Positions 50,983 through 59,367 are shown, numbered from the stretch's first letter. The stretch: DNA of 64,000 bases from Halosegnis longus (GCF_009663395.1 NZ_QKNW01000001.1:1488001-1552000), one strand, 5' to 3'. Numbers and translations: made by a program. Notes: generated by a model from the sequence alone, not told the origin.

Positions 50983-52788
50983 ATGTCTGATTCTGACGCT
51001 ACAGTGGCTGACGCGACGGGGCTGCGGACGCCCATCGTCGCCGTCCTCGGCCACGTCGACCACGGGAAGACCACGCTCCTCGACAAGGTGCGTGGGTCCG
51101 CAGTGCAGGAGGGGGAAGCCGGTGCGATTACCCAACACATCGGCGCGACGGCCGTCCCGCTCGAGACCATCGGCGAGATGGCGGGTGAACTCGTCGACCC
51201 CGACGACTTCGATTTGCCGGGCCTGCTGTTCATCGACACCCCCGGCCACCACTCCTTCTCGACGCTGCGCTCGCGGGGCGGTGCCCTCGCCGACATCGCC
51301 ATCCTCGTCGTGGACGTGAACGACGGCTTCCAGCCGCAGACGCTCGAAGCGCTCGACATCCTCAAGCGCACCCAGACGCCGTTCGTCGTCGCCGCCAACA
51401 AGGTGGACACGATTCCTGGCTGGAAACCGCAGGAGGGGCTCCCGATTCAGCAGTCGCTCGACCACCAGTCCGACCGCGCCGAGGACCGCCTCAACGAGAA
51501 ACTGTACGAGGTCATCGGCCAGATGTCCGACAACGGCTTCTCGGCCGACATGTACTGGCGGGTCCAGGACTTCCGGTCGAACATCGGCGTCGTCCCCGTC
51601 TCCGCGATGACCGGCGAGGGGATTCCCGACCTGCTCACCGTGATGATGGGACTGTCCCAGCGATACCTGAAGGAGGACATGTCCATCGACGTGACCGGTC
51701 CCGGCGCGGGGACCGTCCTCGAAGTCAAAGACGAACAGGGGTTCGGGACGACAGTGGACATCGTGCTCTACGACGGGACGGTCACCGGCGACGACACCAT
51801 CGTCGTCGGGGGGAAGAACGGTCCCATCGTGACCGACGTGCGCGCGCTGCTCCATCCGCGCCCGCTCGCGGAGATTCGCACCGAGAAACACTTCGAGAAG
51901 GTGGACTCCGTCTCCGCCGCGACCGGCATCAAGATTGCCGCGCCCGACCTCGACGACGCGATGGCCGGCGCGCCGGTCCGGGTCGTCCGCGACCGCGACG
52001 TGGACGACGTCATCGCGGAGGTCGAGGCGGAGCTCTCGGATTTGAGCGTCGAGACCGAGGAGAACGGCGTCGTCGTGAAGGCCGACACGCTCGGCTCGCT
52101 CGAAGCCATCGCCAACACGCTGGCCGAGGAGGAGATTCCCATCGTCCGCGCCGAGGTGGGCGACGTGGCCCCACGCGACGTGGCCGTCGCCTCCACCGCC
52201 GACGAGGAGACCAACGAGGTCATCCTCGCGTTCAACGTCGACGTGTTGCCCGACGCCGAGGAGCAGGCCACCCAAGACGGCGTGCGCATCTTCGAGGACG
52301 ACGTCATCTACCAGCTCATCGAGGAGTACGAGGCGTTCGTCACCGAAATCGAGGAGGCCCAACAGGAGCAGGTGCTCGACAAGATCGCCCGGCCGTGTCG
52401 CTTCCAGATTCTGAACGACCACACCTTCCGGCAGTCTAACCCTGCGGTCGTCGGCGTCGAGGTGCTCGCGGGCACGCTCAAGCGCAACTCCCGCGTCGAG
52501 AAGTGGGAAGACGGCGAGGCCGTCCGCGTGGGACAGCTCAAATCCCTCCAGGACGACGGCGAAGACGTGGACGAGGCCCGCGCCGGCGACCGCGTCGCCG
52601 CCTCCATCGACGGCCCGACCGTCGGCCGGCAGATCAAGGAAGGCGACACGCTGTGGTCACAACTGCCCGAAAAGCACGCGAAGATCCTCGAACAGGAAGT
52701 GACCGAGGAACTCCCGACAGACGAGCGTGAGGCTCTCCAGATGTACCTGGAGCAGAAACGCAACCGCGACCCCTTCTGGGGCAAGTAA
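50983..52788 (+). CDS. infB: Translation initiation factor IF-2 (aIF5B)
   Basis: The 601-residue GTPase has G1 GHVDHGKT (23-30), G3 DTPGHHSF (about 86-93) and G4 AANKVD (about 139-144), then domain II, a middle domain and a C-terminal beta-barrel with KRNRDPFWGK at the end. This is the archaeal/eukaryotic IF5B type, without the long bacterial N-terminus. It promotes subunit joining. The gene has its own upstream region after halocyanin and converges on the small 107-residue protein with a 1-base gap. Confidence 0.96.
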   Translation: MSDSDATVADATGLRTPIVAVLGHVDHGKTTLLDKVRGSAVQEGEAGAITQHIGATAVPLETIGEMAGELVDPDDFDLPGLLFIDTPGHHSFSTLRSRGGALADIAILVVDVNDGFQPQTLEALDILKRTQTPFVVAANKVDTIPGWKPQEGLPIQQSLDHQSDRAEDRLNEKLYEVIGQMSDNGFSADMYWRVQDFRSNIGVVPVSAMTGEGIPDLLTVMMGLSQRYLKEDMSIDVTGPGAGTVLEVKDEQGFGTTVDIVLYDGTVTGDDTIVVGGKNGPIVTDVRALLHPRPLAEIRTEKHFEKVDSVSAATGIKIAAPDLDDAMAGAPVRVVRDRDVDDVIAEVEAELSDLSVETEENGVVVKADTLGSLEAIANTLAEEEIPIVRAEVGDVAPRDVAVASTADEETNEVILAFNVDVLPDAEEQATQDGVRIFEDDVIYQLIEEYEAFVTEIEEAQQEQVLDKIARPCRFQILNDHTFRQSNPAVVGVEVLAGTLKRNSRVEKWEDGEAVRVGQLKSLQDDGEDVDEARAGDRVAASIDGPTVGRQIKEGDTLWSQLPEKHAKILEQEVTEELPTDEREALQMYLEQKRNRDPFWGK

Positions 52789-52789
52789 G

Positions 52790-53113
52790 CTACTGGCCGG
52801 TCGGCTGGTGGCGGGAGGGATTCGACATCGCCTCCAGCGCCGCGCCCGCTGCGATCTGTTGTGCGATATCGTCGGTGTCGCCGTCGTCGGCGAGTTCAGA
52901 CAGCTGGAACCCGGCCGAGACGACGGTGCCGTTCGGCGGCTGGACCGCGACCGCGGCCTGCACGCCGTCGTGGCTGTCCACCAACTCCGTCCCGACGACG
53001 AACTCCCGCGAGAGGAGCTCGCGCGTCCGGGCGGCGACGGCGGTTCCACCGGCGCGCAGCTGCCGGCGCTCGTCCGTCGTCAGTTCCGTCGTTTCGTCGT
53101 GGTTACCGTGCAT
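52790..53113 (-). CDS. Conserved haloarchaeal protein (DUF5811-like)
   Basis: The 107-residue acidic protein has a helical N-terminus (TTDERRQLRAGGTAVAARTREL, by parts), a beta-rich middle (VVGTELVDSHDGVQAAVAVQPPNGTVVSAGFQ, by parts) and a helical end. It has no catalytic motif I can name. DUF5811 is the family I recall from haloarchaea, with low certainty. It is on the same strand as the arginine decarboxylase gene, 55 bases downstream of it. Confidence 0.65.
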   Translation of the reverse strand: MHGNHDETTELTTDERRQLRAGGTAVAARTRELLSREFVVGTELVDSHDGVQAAVAVQPPNGTVVSAGFQLSELADDGDTDDIAQQIAAGAALEAMSNPSRHQPTGQ

Positions 53114-53168
53114 TCGACTCTCCTAGCCGGCTTGCTCGCAAAAATCCACCGCTTTCTATGGTACCGTC

Positions 53169-53648
53169 TCACAAGATTGGCTCGCTCTCGCCGTAGACGG
53201 CGACGGCGACCGCCGACGTGTACGCCTCGGCGTCGGGGTCGGCGACGGCGAGTCGGTGGGTCTGGTCGGTGAAGGTCCAGTCGCGCAGCGAGCGGCCGCT
53301 GGTGATTCCCTCCGTGACCGCACCACGGACCGTGCTCTCGTCGCGACCCGACGCCTCGTAGAACAGGCCCCGCCCCGAATCGGTCGTCGCCCACGCCAGT
53401 CCGGCACAGGCGGGGTCGCGGTCGCCGACCGGGACGGTTTCGTGTGCCTGGACGACCGTGAGTCGGTTCCCGACCGGGCCGAGGTCCGGCGCGGTCCCGG
53501 TCTCCTCGACGGTCGCGCCGTCGGGAATCACCGACGAGACGGCGACGAGATTGTAGTTCTCGATGCCGGCCGCCGCGAGCGCCGCGTCGTAGGCGGCCAT
53601 CTCCGTCGCCGCACGCCCGGTCCCCCAGACGACGCGAATCGGCTCCAT
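53169..53648 (-). CDS. pdaD: Pyruvoyl-dependent arginine decarboxylase
   Basis: The 159-residue proenzyme has IRVVWGTGRAATEMAAYDAAL at the start, and NYNLVAVSSVIPDGA, where self-cleavage before the second Ser (SS) creates the pyruvoyl cofactor. The C-terminal ITSGRSLRDWTFTDQTH and AVAVAVYGES match PvlArgDC. It makes agmatine, needed in archaea for polyamines and for the agmatidine base of tRNA-Ile2. The ATG at 53648 is chosen over a longer frame that runs into the divergent neighbour. Confidence 0.93.
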   Translation of the reverse strand: MEPIRVVWGTGRAATEMAAYDAALAAAGIENYNLVAVSSVIPDGATVEETGTAPDLGPVGNRLTVVQAHETVPVGDRDPACAGLAWATTDSGRGLFYEASGRDESTVRGAVTEGITSGRSLRDWTFTDQTHRLAVADPDAEAYTSAVAVAVYGESEPIL

Positions 53649-53742
53649 ACAGTGGGTGGGGGAGTCGTCGGTATCCCGATTACGATTCGGCGAGGACTCC
53701 CGGGACCGAAATCCCCTACATCCCCGCCGTCCATCTACCCGT

Positions 53743-54045
53743 ATGAGCGACTTCGAAGCCGACCTGACGCCGGTGTTCACCGAACAGTACGGAGCAGACA
53801 GCGCGACCGCACAGACGGCCGCCGCCAACGTCGCGGAGTTCCACGAGAACTACGCCGAGGACCTCACGACCGAGCGGTTCCTCGATACGCTCGAATCCGC
53901 CGACGTGTACGAGGATTTCGCCCACCGGTTCGATCTCGCTATCGGCGAACTCGCCGCCGAACACGACGACTGCACCGACTCGCGACCGTTCCGGCTGGCC
54001 GGCTTCGACTCCTTCGCCGCAGACGAGTCTATCGGCGCAGAATAA
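53743..54045 (+). CDS. Conserved acidic helical protein of unknown function
   Basis: The 100-residue protein is strongly acidic and mostly helical: MSDFEADLTPVFTEQYGAD, then AANVAEFHENYAEDLTTERFLDTLESAD and an end with FRLAGFDSFAADESIGAE (by parts). I recognise no family or motif. It is divergent from the arginine decarboxylase and converges on aceB, with the AT-rich terminator of aceB starting at its stop codon. Confidence 0.6.
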   Translation: MSDFEADLTPVFTEQYGADSATAQTAAANVAEFHENYAEDLTTERFLDTLESADVYEDFAHRFDLAIGELAAEHDDCTDSRPFRLAGFDSFAADESIGAE

Positions 54046-54069
54046 AATAAAAAGAGCGCGCGTAGCGCT
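54042..54069 (-). terminator. Intrinsic-type terminator after aceB
   Basis: Read on the minus strand directly after the aceB stop, the sequence forms AGCGC-TACGC-GCGCT, then C and TTTTTATTTTATT. A short GC stem followed by a T-rich run is a clear transcript end for aceB. This T-run is the longest in the window, in otherwise GC-rich DNA. Confidence 0.7.
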
Positions 54070-55367
54070 TAGTTGCCGACGCTCGCTGCCCGCTCGACCA
54101 CGTCCTCGCTGTACAGTTCTGCGAGATCGTCGTGCTGGTCCGGACGGTGCTCGTACACGTCCTGGAACAGCGTAATCGGGGTTTTCGCGGCCTGATACGT
54201 CGCCTCGTCCCACATCCGGTCGGTGGCGATGTCCACCTCGACGCCGTCGATTTCGAGCGTCGCGGAGCGGGTGATGGCGATTGCGCCGGTGCCGGCGTCG
54301 CGGGCCGCCTCGAACTCCTCCATCGAGTCGACGATGTCGTCCATGCTCGGGACGTAGGAGGTGAGGCCGAGCAGTTCGTCGGTGAGTTCCTCCTCGTCGA
54401 GCGTCTGCTCGTCGCCGCCGACCGAGAGGGTGTACTCGTCGCCGTCCTCGGCGAGGCTGATGCGGTCGCCGTTGTAGACGAAAACGCCGTCGTCCTCGGT
54501 GAGTTCGACCTCGCGGCCGTCGGCGTCGAGGAGCCAGCTCCCGGTCGCCGGCGGGAGCGGGTTCGTGTTCGCCTCCACGACCTGTCCGGGCGTGAGCGAC
54601 CAGATACCGAGCATGCCCTTCGCCTGATTGTCGGTCATGCGCTCGTTGTAGCCGTCCACGTCGCGGATGTCGTCGTAGGGACCGTCCACGGCGATACAGC
54701 CCGCCGCGCTCGCGCCGCGCGAGGTGTTGTGACGGAGCTCCGGCCACTCCGGCAGCCCGCCCGTCGGCGTAATCGCGCGCATGTCCTTCGTGTAGTCAAC
54801 CTCACCGTCCACGAGCAGGAACATGCGTTCGAGGTTGTTGTCCGGCTTGCCCATCTCGTCGCGGAGCTTGCGCATCGCGAGTTCGGCCGCACCCGACTCG
54901 ATGATGACGGACATCGCGAGCGACCCCTCTTCGAGGCCGTGCTCGTGTTCGACGATGGTGAAGAACTCGTCTGCCTTCTTCCAGTCGTCGATGCCGCCGA
55001 CCTCCGGGATGACGAAGCCGTCGAGGTTGTCGATGGCACCGTTGTCCGGGTCGGCGATTTCGAGCATGTGTTTGAATCCCTGATGACGGGTAGTCGGGCT
55101 GTCGCGGTGCCAGACGACGCGCGGGTGGACCTCACCCGGGAATCCGTCGCCGTTCTCGGCGAGCACGTCGATGATGTTCTGTGCGCCCTCGTCGCGCATC
55201 GACGGGGCCGTGGCGTCCTCGTTGTCGGGGACCCACACGTCCGGCGCCTCCATCCCGCGGAGGTCTGCCGCACGGTTGAGCATCTTCGCCGAGTCCTCTT
55301 CTCCTTCCAGTGCCGTCGGCGTCGTGAAAAACGTCCGAACGAACTTGCGTGTGTGTCGTCGTTCCAT
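54069..55367 (-). CDS. aceB: Malate synthase, haloarchaeal type
   Basis: The 432-residue protein is not of the A or G class but of the CitE/HpcH-related haloarchaeal malate synthase type: FVRTFFTTPTALEGE, VWVPDNEDATAPSM, the Arg/Glu region VHPRVVWHRD, FVIPEVGGIDD and SVIIESGAAELA. It condenses glyoxylate and acetyl-CoA to malate. Together with aceA just upstream it forms the glyoxylate bypass. The ATG at 55367 (MERRHTRKF) is chosen. A 221-base gap with tandem repeats separates it from aceA. Confidence 0.93.
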   Translation of the reverse strand: MERRHTRKFVRTFFTTPTALEGEEDSAKMLNRAADLRGMEAPDVWVPDNEDATAPSMRDEGAQNIIDVLAENGDGFPGEVHPRVVWHRDSPTTRHQGFKHMLEIADPDNGAIDNLDGFVIPEVGGIDDWKKADEFFTIVEHEHGLEEGSLAMSVIIESGAAELAMRKLRDEMGKPDNNLERMFLLVDGEVDYTKDMRAITPTGGLPEWPELRHNTSRGASAAGCIAVDGPYDDIRDVDGYNERMTDNQAKGMLGIWSLTPGQVVEANTNPLPPATGSWLLDADGREVELTEDDGVFVYNGDRISLAEDGDEYTLSVGGDEQTLDEEELTDELLGLTSYVPSMDDIVDSMEEFEAARDAGTGAIAITRSATLEIDGVEVDIATDRMWDEATYQAAKTPITLFQDVYEHRPDQHDDLAELYSEDVVERAASVGN

Positions 55368-55453
55368 ATGTTGGTGTCTCAGTTGGTACCCGCTCGTCAC
55401 AAATAATCGACGGATGCGGCCAACGCGGGTCGGCCACAACGCGTCAACGCGCC

Positions 55454-55597
55454 CGTCGTGCGTCCGCGGCTGCTGGACGCGTCAGTGCGCCCGCGCGTTC
55501 GCGGTCGACGGACGCGTCAGCCCTCGCCGTGCGTTCGCGGTCGGCGAGCGCTTCAGCCTCCGTCGTGCGTCCGCGGTCGACGGAAGCGTCAGTCGTC
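55454..55597. repeat. Four imperfect tandem repeats of about 36 bases between aceA and aceB
   Basis: The core GCGT(T/C)CGCGG occurs at 55460, 55495, 55531 and 55567, so units are 35-36 bases long. Most units also contain GTCGACGGACGCGTCAG or a close variant. The block fills most of the intergenic region, and the last unit enters the 3' end of aceA. There are no spacers, so this is not a CRISPR array. It may be a slippage-derived minisatellite with regulatory or RNA-structure effect. Confidence 0.85.
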
Positions 55598-56659
55598 GTC
55601 GTCCTGTTCGCTCGACAGCACGGCCTCGCCCTCCTCGGTGAAGCCCGCGGAGTCTTCCATCCGGGACTGTGCCTCGGGGTCGAACTGCGCCTCGACGTCC
55701 TGGAACCGCGGGACGAAGGAAAGCTGGTGGTGGCTCTCCGTCTCGTGGCCGAGGTAGCGGTCTTCGAGGTCCCACTGGGCCTGCTCGTCGTTCTCCGAGA
55801 TGTTCTTCATGTCCTCGTACACCGAGTGTGCACCGGAGTGGAGCGCGTACAGCGTGATGAACTGGTAGACGTACCCCAGGTCGCCGAGCTCCTGGAACGT
55901 GAGCGGGTCCTCCTCTTCGGACCACGCGAACGACGAGGAGTAGTTGAAGGCGAGGTCGAGGTCCGGGTGCGTCTCGTGGATGGTCTCCGCGTAGTTGACG
56001 GCGTCCTCACGCGACGGGTCCGGCATCTCGGGCCAGACGAGGTCGACGCCGGCGTCGGCGTAGATGCGGCCGCGTTCGAGGTGTTCCTCCCAGTCGCCGT
56101 TGGCGGAGCCGTACGCGTCCGTGCGGGCGATGATGATGGTGTCTTCGCTCTGCTTGGCGTCGACGGCTGCCTCGAACCGCGAGCGCGCCTCGTCTCGCGA
56201 GACAATCTGCTTGCCGGCGATGTGGCCACACCGCTTCGGCGAGGTCTGGTCCTCGATGTGGATGGCGGCGACGCCGGCCTTCTCGTACTCGCGGACGGCG
56301 CGGCGAACGTTGTGGACGCCACCGTAGCCGGTGTCGGCGTCGGCGACGACCGGGAGGTTCGTCGCTTCGACGATGCGCTTTGCGTTCTCGACCATCTCGG
56401 TCATCGTGACCATCTCCAGGTCCGGGAAGCCGAACTGACCCAGCACCGTCGAGTAGCCCGACATGTACGCCGCGTCGAGATCGGCCATCTCGGCCAGCCG
56501 CGCGTCCAGCGCGTGGTACAGGCCCGGCGCGAACACGTAGTCCTGCTCCTCGAACTTCTGTCGCAGCTCGCGGGCCGCGTGGTTGTCAACGTCTCGAATC
56601 ATGGCGTCCGTGTCGCGGACGTTCTCTGCAACGGGGTCCGAATCCTTCTCGTGTGCCAT
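55589..56659 (-). CDS. aceA: Isocitrate lyase
   Basis: The 356-residue protein has the catalytic KRCGH (142-146, Cys144), metal-binding [20 protein letters not shown] and ARTDAYG. It splits isocitrate to succinate and glyoxylate, the first bypass step, allowing growth on acetate or fatty acids. The start ATG 56659 has a strong Shine-Dalgarno GGAGGT (56664-56669) with a 4-base spacer, so this mRNA has a real leader, unlike most here. The C-terminus is acidic (EQDDDD). Confidence 0.96.
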   Translation of the reverse strand: MAHEKDSDPVAENVRDTDAMIRDVDNHAARELRQKFEEQDYVFAPGLYHALDARLAEMADLDAAYMSGYSTVLGQFGFPDLEMVTMTEMVENAKRIVEATNLPVVADADTGYGGVHNVRRAVREYEKAGVAAIHIEDQTSPKRCGHIAGKQIVSRDEARSRFEAAVDAKQSEDTIIIARTDAYGSANGDWEEHLERGRIYADAGVDLVWPEMPDPSREDAVNYAETIHETHPDLDLAFNYSSSFAWSEEEDPLTFQELGDLGYVYQFITLYALHSGAHSVYEDMKNISENDEQAQWDLEDRYLGHETESHHQLSFVPRFQDVEAQFDPEAQSRMEDSAGFTEEGEAVLSSEQDDDD

Positions 56660-56704
56660 CTGTACCTCCTTTTCTCGGGAGCCGACATAAGAGTGTTGTG
56701 AACA

Positions 56705-56760
56705 ATAATGATAATATTTCTTAATCACCTTCATGCTCCGGTGAGTGTGGTGATTCTTAA
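56705..56760 (-). promoter_or_regulatory. AT-rich aceA promoter region with inverted repeat
   Basis: The segment is strikingly AT-rich (AATATTATCATTATTG on the minus strand), giving a likely TATA box 45-60 bases before the aceA start, consistent with a leader carrying the Shine-Dalgarno site. An inverted repeat AATCACC/GGTGATT with a 19-base spacer (56723-56755) overlaps two direct copies of TTCTTAAT. This suits a regulator binding as a dimer and controlling acetate induction, which is inference. Confidence 0.5.
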
Positions 56761-56784
56761 TATGTGTGTTGTTGCCACGGTCGA

Positions 56785-56812
56785 CCCACCGACACGTGCC
56801 GCTGTCGGTGGG
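56785..56812. promoter_or_regulatory. Perfect 10-base inverted repeat before the epimerase gene
   Basis: CCCACCGACA and TGTCGGTGGG flank an 8-base spacer without mismatch. The repeat ends 29 bases before the epimerase ATG, directly upstream of its TATA-like ACTTAGC. Such placement suits an operator, or a DNA hairpin separating the divergent aceA and epimerase promoters. Confidence 0.5.
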
Positions 56813-56841
56813 ACTTAGCCCACCCCGCGTCTCCCGCCGGT

Positions 56842-57720
56842 ATGGAGCTACTCGTCACCGGCGGTCGCGGGCAGTCGGGCCGGTGGGTCCTCGACCGGCT
56901 CGCCGCCGCCCACGACGTGACCTGTCTCGACCGGACGAACCCCGACCCCGGCGCGGGCCACCCGGACGTGGCGTATCGCGCCCTCGACTTGACGGACGCC
57001 GGCAGCGTCCTCGACGTCGTCACCGAACTCGACCCCGACGCCGTCGTCCACTGGGCGGCCATTCCCGTCGCCGGGACGCGTCCGGGCGTCGACGTGTACC
57101 AGAACAACACCCTCGCCGCGCACAACGTCCTGACCGCGGCGGGTCGCGTCGACGCCCGCGTCGTCCAGGCCTCCTCCGACGGAGCCTACGGCTTCTTCTT
57201 CGCCGATGAGACACCTGTTCCCGACCGGCTTCCGATTCCCGAATCCCACCCGCTCCGCCCGGAAGACCCCTACGGGCTCTCGAAGGTCGTCACCGAGGAA
57301 ATCGGACAGACGGTCGCCCGCCGCGACGGTGTGTCGGTCACCTCGATTCGCCCCTCGTGGATTCAGGAGCCGGGCGATTACCCCTGTCGCGACCCCGAGT
57401 ACGTCGAGGACCTCGACGCCGGCGCGGGCAACTTCTGGTCGTACGTCGACGCCCGCGACGTTGCCGAGCTGGTCGCCGCCGCGCTCGACTCTCCGCACTC
57501 GGGCCACGAGGCCGTCAACTGCGTCGGCCCGGACAACGCCCTCGGTCGCCCGCTCCGCGACCTGATGCGCGAGCAGTACGGTCGCGTCCCCGACGACTGC
57601 GCCGTGGAGGGTGACGCGGGTGCCTACTCCGTCGCGAAGGCCGAGCGACTGTTCGGCTGGGAGCCGACTCACTCGTGGCGGGAGGCGAGCGACGAGGACG
57701 CGGCACCGCCGGACGCGTAG
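56842..57720 (+). CDS. NAD-dependent sugar epimerase/dehydratase (extended SDR)
   Basis: The 292-residue protein has [15 protein letters not shown] (a GxxGxxG nucleotide site at about 7-13), an acidic residue after the second strand (LDRTN), VVHWAAIPV, Ser in QASSDGAYG and the catalytic YGLSK (Tyr-x3-Lys). It acts on a nucleotide sugar or similar substrate with NAD(P). No glycan genes are adjacent. The ATG at 56842 is the start of the Rossmann strand; a longer frame from 56764 runs through the promoter hairpin. Confidence 0.9.
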   Translation: MELLVTGGRGQSGRWVLDRLAAAHDVTCLDRTNPDPGAGHPDVAYRALDLTDAGSVLDVVTELDPDAVVHWAAIPVAGTRPGVDVYQNNTLAAHNVLTAAGRVDARVVQASSDGAYGFFFADETPVPDRLPIPESHPLRPEDPYGLSKVVTEEIGQTVARRDGVSVTSIRPSWIQEPGDYPCRDPEYVEDLDAGAGNFWSYVDARDVAELVAAALDSPHSGHEAVNCVGPDNALGRPLRDLMREQYGRVPDDCAVEGDAGAYSVAKAERLFGWEPTHSWREASDEDAAPPDA

Positions 57721-57746
57721 TTACTCGGCGTGTAGTGAAACGAACG

Positions 57747-57781
57747 GAGCCTCGGTCGGGGTTTGACTCCGGTGTCTCGTC
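57747..57781 (-). repeat. Degenerate copy of the tRNA-Thr 3' end (possible att remnant)
   Basis: These 35 bases match positions 58629-58663, the 3' part of tRNA-Thr(GGT), at 29 of 35 positions in the same orientation. The copied T-stem no longer pairs at its ends, so it is not a working tRNA. Duplicated tRNA 3' ends are the usual footprint of integrase-mediated insertion into tRNA genes. Decay of a second tRNA gene is the alternative. Confidence 0.55.
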
Positions 57782-57835
57782 ATATTGACTACGCGTGGGC
57801 TAGCTCACAACGTTGTGTGGAGGTAGAACTGGGGA

Positions 57836-58126
57836 TTATCTCGTGGACAAAATCAATCCACCTCCTACAGCGGTGAGTCCAATTGGGATGAGGACTGCCG
57901 GAAGCGGGATACGACACTCGTTCGTTCCATCGGGTGTGTACAGCAGGCTTGCATCCTGCACCCCGGTAATGCCGACTCCGTGCCCCTGTCCCGCTGGGAC
58001 CCCGACATCCGTACAGCCACCGAACAGCATCCCGGGGAATGTCCCAAGCTGCGCGAGGACAATACTCACCCCGAGGATAAGTAGAACGCCGCCCAGAAGC
58101 CGTCGCCGTTTGAGTGTAGCAGCCAT
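57836..58126 (-). CDS. Small membrane protein of unknown function
   Basis: The 96-residue protein has a basic start (MAATLKRRRLLGG), a hydrophobic segment (about 10-35), a short external loop with two Cys (FGGCTDVG and NECRIPL) and a second hydrophobic segment (about 73-92). I recognise no family. GTTATATTCC about 28-35 bases upstream is a good TATA box, so it may be expressed. The DNA is less GC-rich than its neighbours and lies between the tRNA-Thr gene and a degenerate tRNA-like copy, suggesting transfer. Confidence 0.55.
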   Translation of the reverse strand: MAATLKRRRLLGGVLLILGVSIVLAQLGTFPGMLFGGCTDVGVPAGQGHGVGITGVQDASLLYTPDGTNECRIPLPAVLIPIGLTAVGGGLILSTR

Positions 58127-58321
58127 CACCCACTGATTCTACTGTCGGAATATAACGGCGAGGGAGAGTCAAATAGCTCCATTACCCATCTCAGACACTA
58201 TACTCCCACAGCAAAACGGAGGAACAGTCCCCTCGATGGCGTGGCGTACGACTGACGACGACCGGAGCCAACTCCCTGACTCTTCCACTTCTCGCTCGTC
58301 GCACCGAGGACGTGTCGTGAC

Positions 58322-58546
58322 TTAGTCGTCGTCAGGGGTGTATGTATCCCCTCGATGGTCGATGTGTGCGACGACCAACTGCTCGTCACCACGGGGAAAG
58401 CGCACGGAGGGCCGGAACTCCCCGACGCATATCTTCCTGTACGGACTGTTCTGGAGCGGCTCACCGTGGTCCAGTGGGTCGCGCCACGGCGAGGAGATGA
58501 TTCCATCGAGTTTGTCGAGTATCCGGTCTTGCTCAGCGGGCGATAG
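58322..58546 (-). pseudogene. RelE/ParE-family toxin remnant, N-terminus lost
   Basis: The minus strand is open for 74 codons after a TAG, without any start codon at the front. It reads LSPAEQDRILDKLDGIISSP, WRDPLDHGEPLQNSPYRK, VGEFRPSVRF, LVVAHIDHRGDTYTPDDD. This is the C-terminal three quarters of a RelE-type toxin that in full length would have about 20 more residues. No antitoxin gene is visible. The 504-base stretch 58127-58630 holds no other supportable gene. It is probably a decayed toxin-antitoxin module on an integrated element. Confidence 0.72.
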
Positions 58547-58630
58547 CTATCACTCGCATCGCAACTGCAGTAACACCCGGACGGTAGCCTGACGACGGCG
58601 ACGCTGTGCGTTTGGCAGTCGACAGAAAGA

Positions 58631-58701
58631 GCCTAGGCCGGAATTTGAATCCGGGGTCTCGTCCTTACCAAGGACGCGCTTTACCGCTAAGCTACCCAGG
58701 C
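58631..58701 (-). tRNA. tRNA-Thr (anticodon GGT)
   Basis: The minus strand folds as a 71-base cloverleaf. Acceptor GCCTGGG pairs with CCTAGGC (one G-T pair). The anticodon stem is CGTCC/GGACG with loop TTGGTAA, so the anticodon is GGT. The T arm is CCGGA-TTCAAAT-TCCGG. There is no CCA and no intron. Its 3' half is partly duplicated at 57747-57781. Confidence 0.95.
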
Positions 58702-58728
58702 GCGTTTTGACGTATCGCGGTTGCGTTG

Positions 58729-59367
58729 TTAGTCGTTTCGATTCAGGGGCCGTCCGCTACCGCCTGTCACGGCTTCGATTCGCTCGCGGGCGGCGGTGTC
58801 GAATAGGACGCCGGGGTCCGGAAAGCCGCTCGCGTCGTCGTAGTGGTCGGCGAACTCGCGGGCGAGCGCGTCCGTCTCAAGCGGCATCCCGCCGCCGGTC
58901 GAGGCCCCGGCCACGAGCGCGAGTTCGAGGATGTCGACTTCGAGTTCGTGGTCTCGCTCGCCCGTCTCGTGGCTGACCGTCTGGTCGTGGCCGAACGACT
59001 GGACGACGGCGACGGCGTCGGTCGCGGCCTCCGTCTCGGCGAGCAGATAGAAGCCGCGGGCGACGAGCACGTCGGCCGCGAGGATGTCGATGTTGGCCTG
59101 CGTGGGGTCGTCGCCGTCGGTCCACGGCGGGTCCGCGGCGAGCCGGCGGGTGAGCCGGAGGCCGTCGTAGATGAGTTCGACGCCGACGGCGCGGTCGAGC
59201 ACGTCCGGAGTGTCGCGGCCGACGCTGTCGGCGGCGAGCAGGGTCAAGACGCCGGGGACGAAGGAGCCGTCGTCGAGAAACGCCACGATATCGTCGTGGA
59301 ACGTCTCCGGAACAACATCGCCGACGGTCGATACTGCTCCGTCACGGACCGCGGCGACTTCTTCCAT
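58729..59367 (-). CDS. Conserved haloarchaeal helical protein (DUF7114-like)
   Basis: The 212-residue protein is mainly helical. It has RLAADPPWTDGDDPTQANIDILAADVLVARGFYLLAET (by parts) and later ELALVAGASTGG, a layout that recalls the all-helical polyprenyl-synthetase-like proteins but without the two DDxxD motifs. The family may be DUF7114; I am not sure. The ATG at 59367 (MEEVAAVRDG) is chosen. It is divergent from the enoyl-CoA hydratase gene, with 59 bases between the starts. Confidence 0.62.
   Translation of the reverse strand: MEEVAAVRDGAVSTVGDVVPETFHDDIVAFLDDGSFVPGVLTLLAADSVGRDTPDVLDRAVGVELIYDGLRLTRRLAADPPWTDGDDPTQANIDILAADVLVARGFYLLAETEAATDAVAVVQSFGHDQTVSHETGERDHELEVDILELALVAGASTGGGMPLETDALAREFADHYDDASGFPDPGVLFDTAARERIEAVTGGSGRPLNRND

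Noticed and set aside
53169-53828. Longer arginine decarboxylase frame starting at 53828
   Set aside because: The extra 60 residues run under the divergent gene at 53743, and the conserved family start is MEPIRVVWGTG at 53648.
55454-55597. Possible CRISPR array
   Set aside because: The 36-base units are directly adjacent and imperfect, with no unique spacers and no cas genes in the window.
58198-58506. 102-codon minus-strand frame over the RelE remnant
   Set aside because: Its Ser/Arg-rich product is a shadow frame; the RelE-like reading is in another frame of the same strand and gives a recognisable family pattern.
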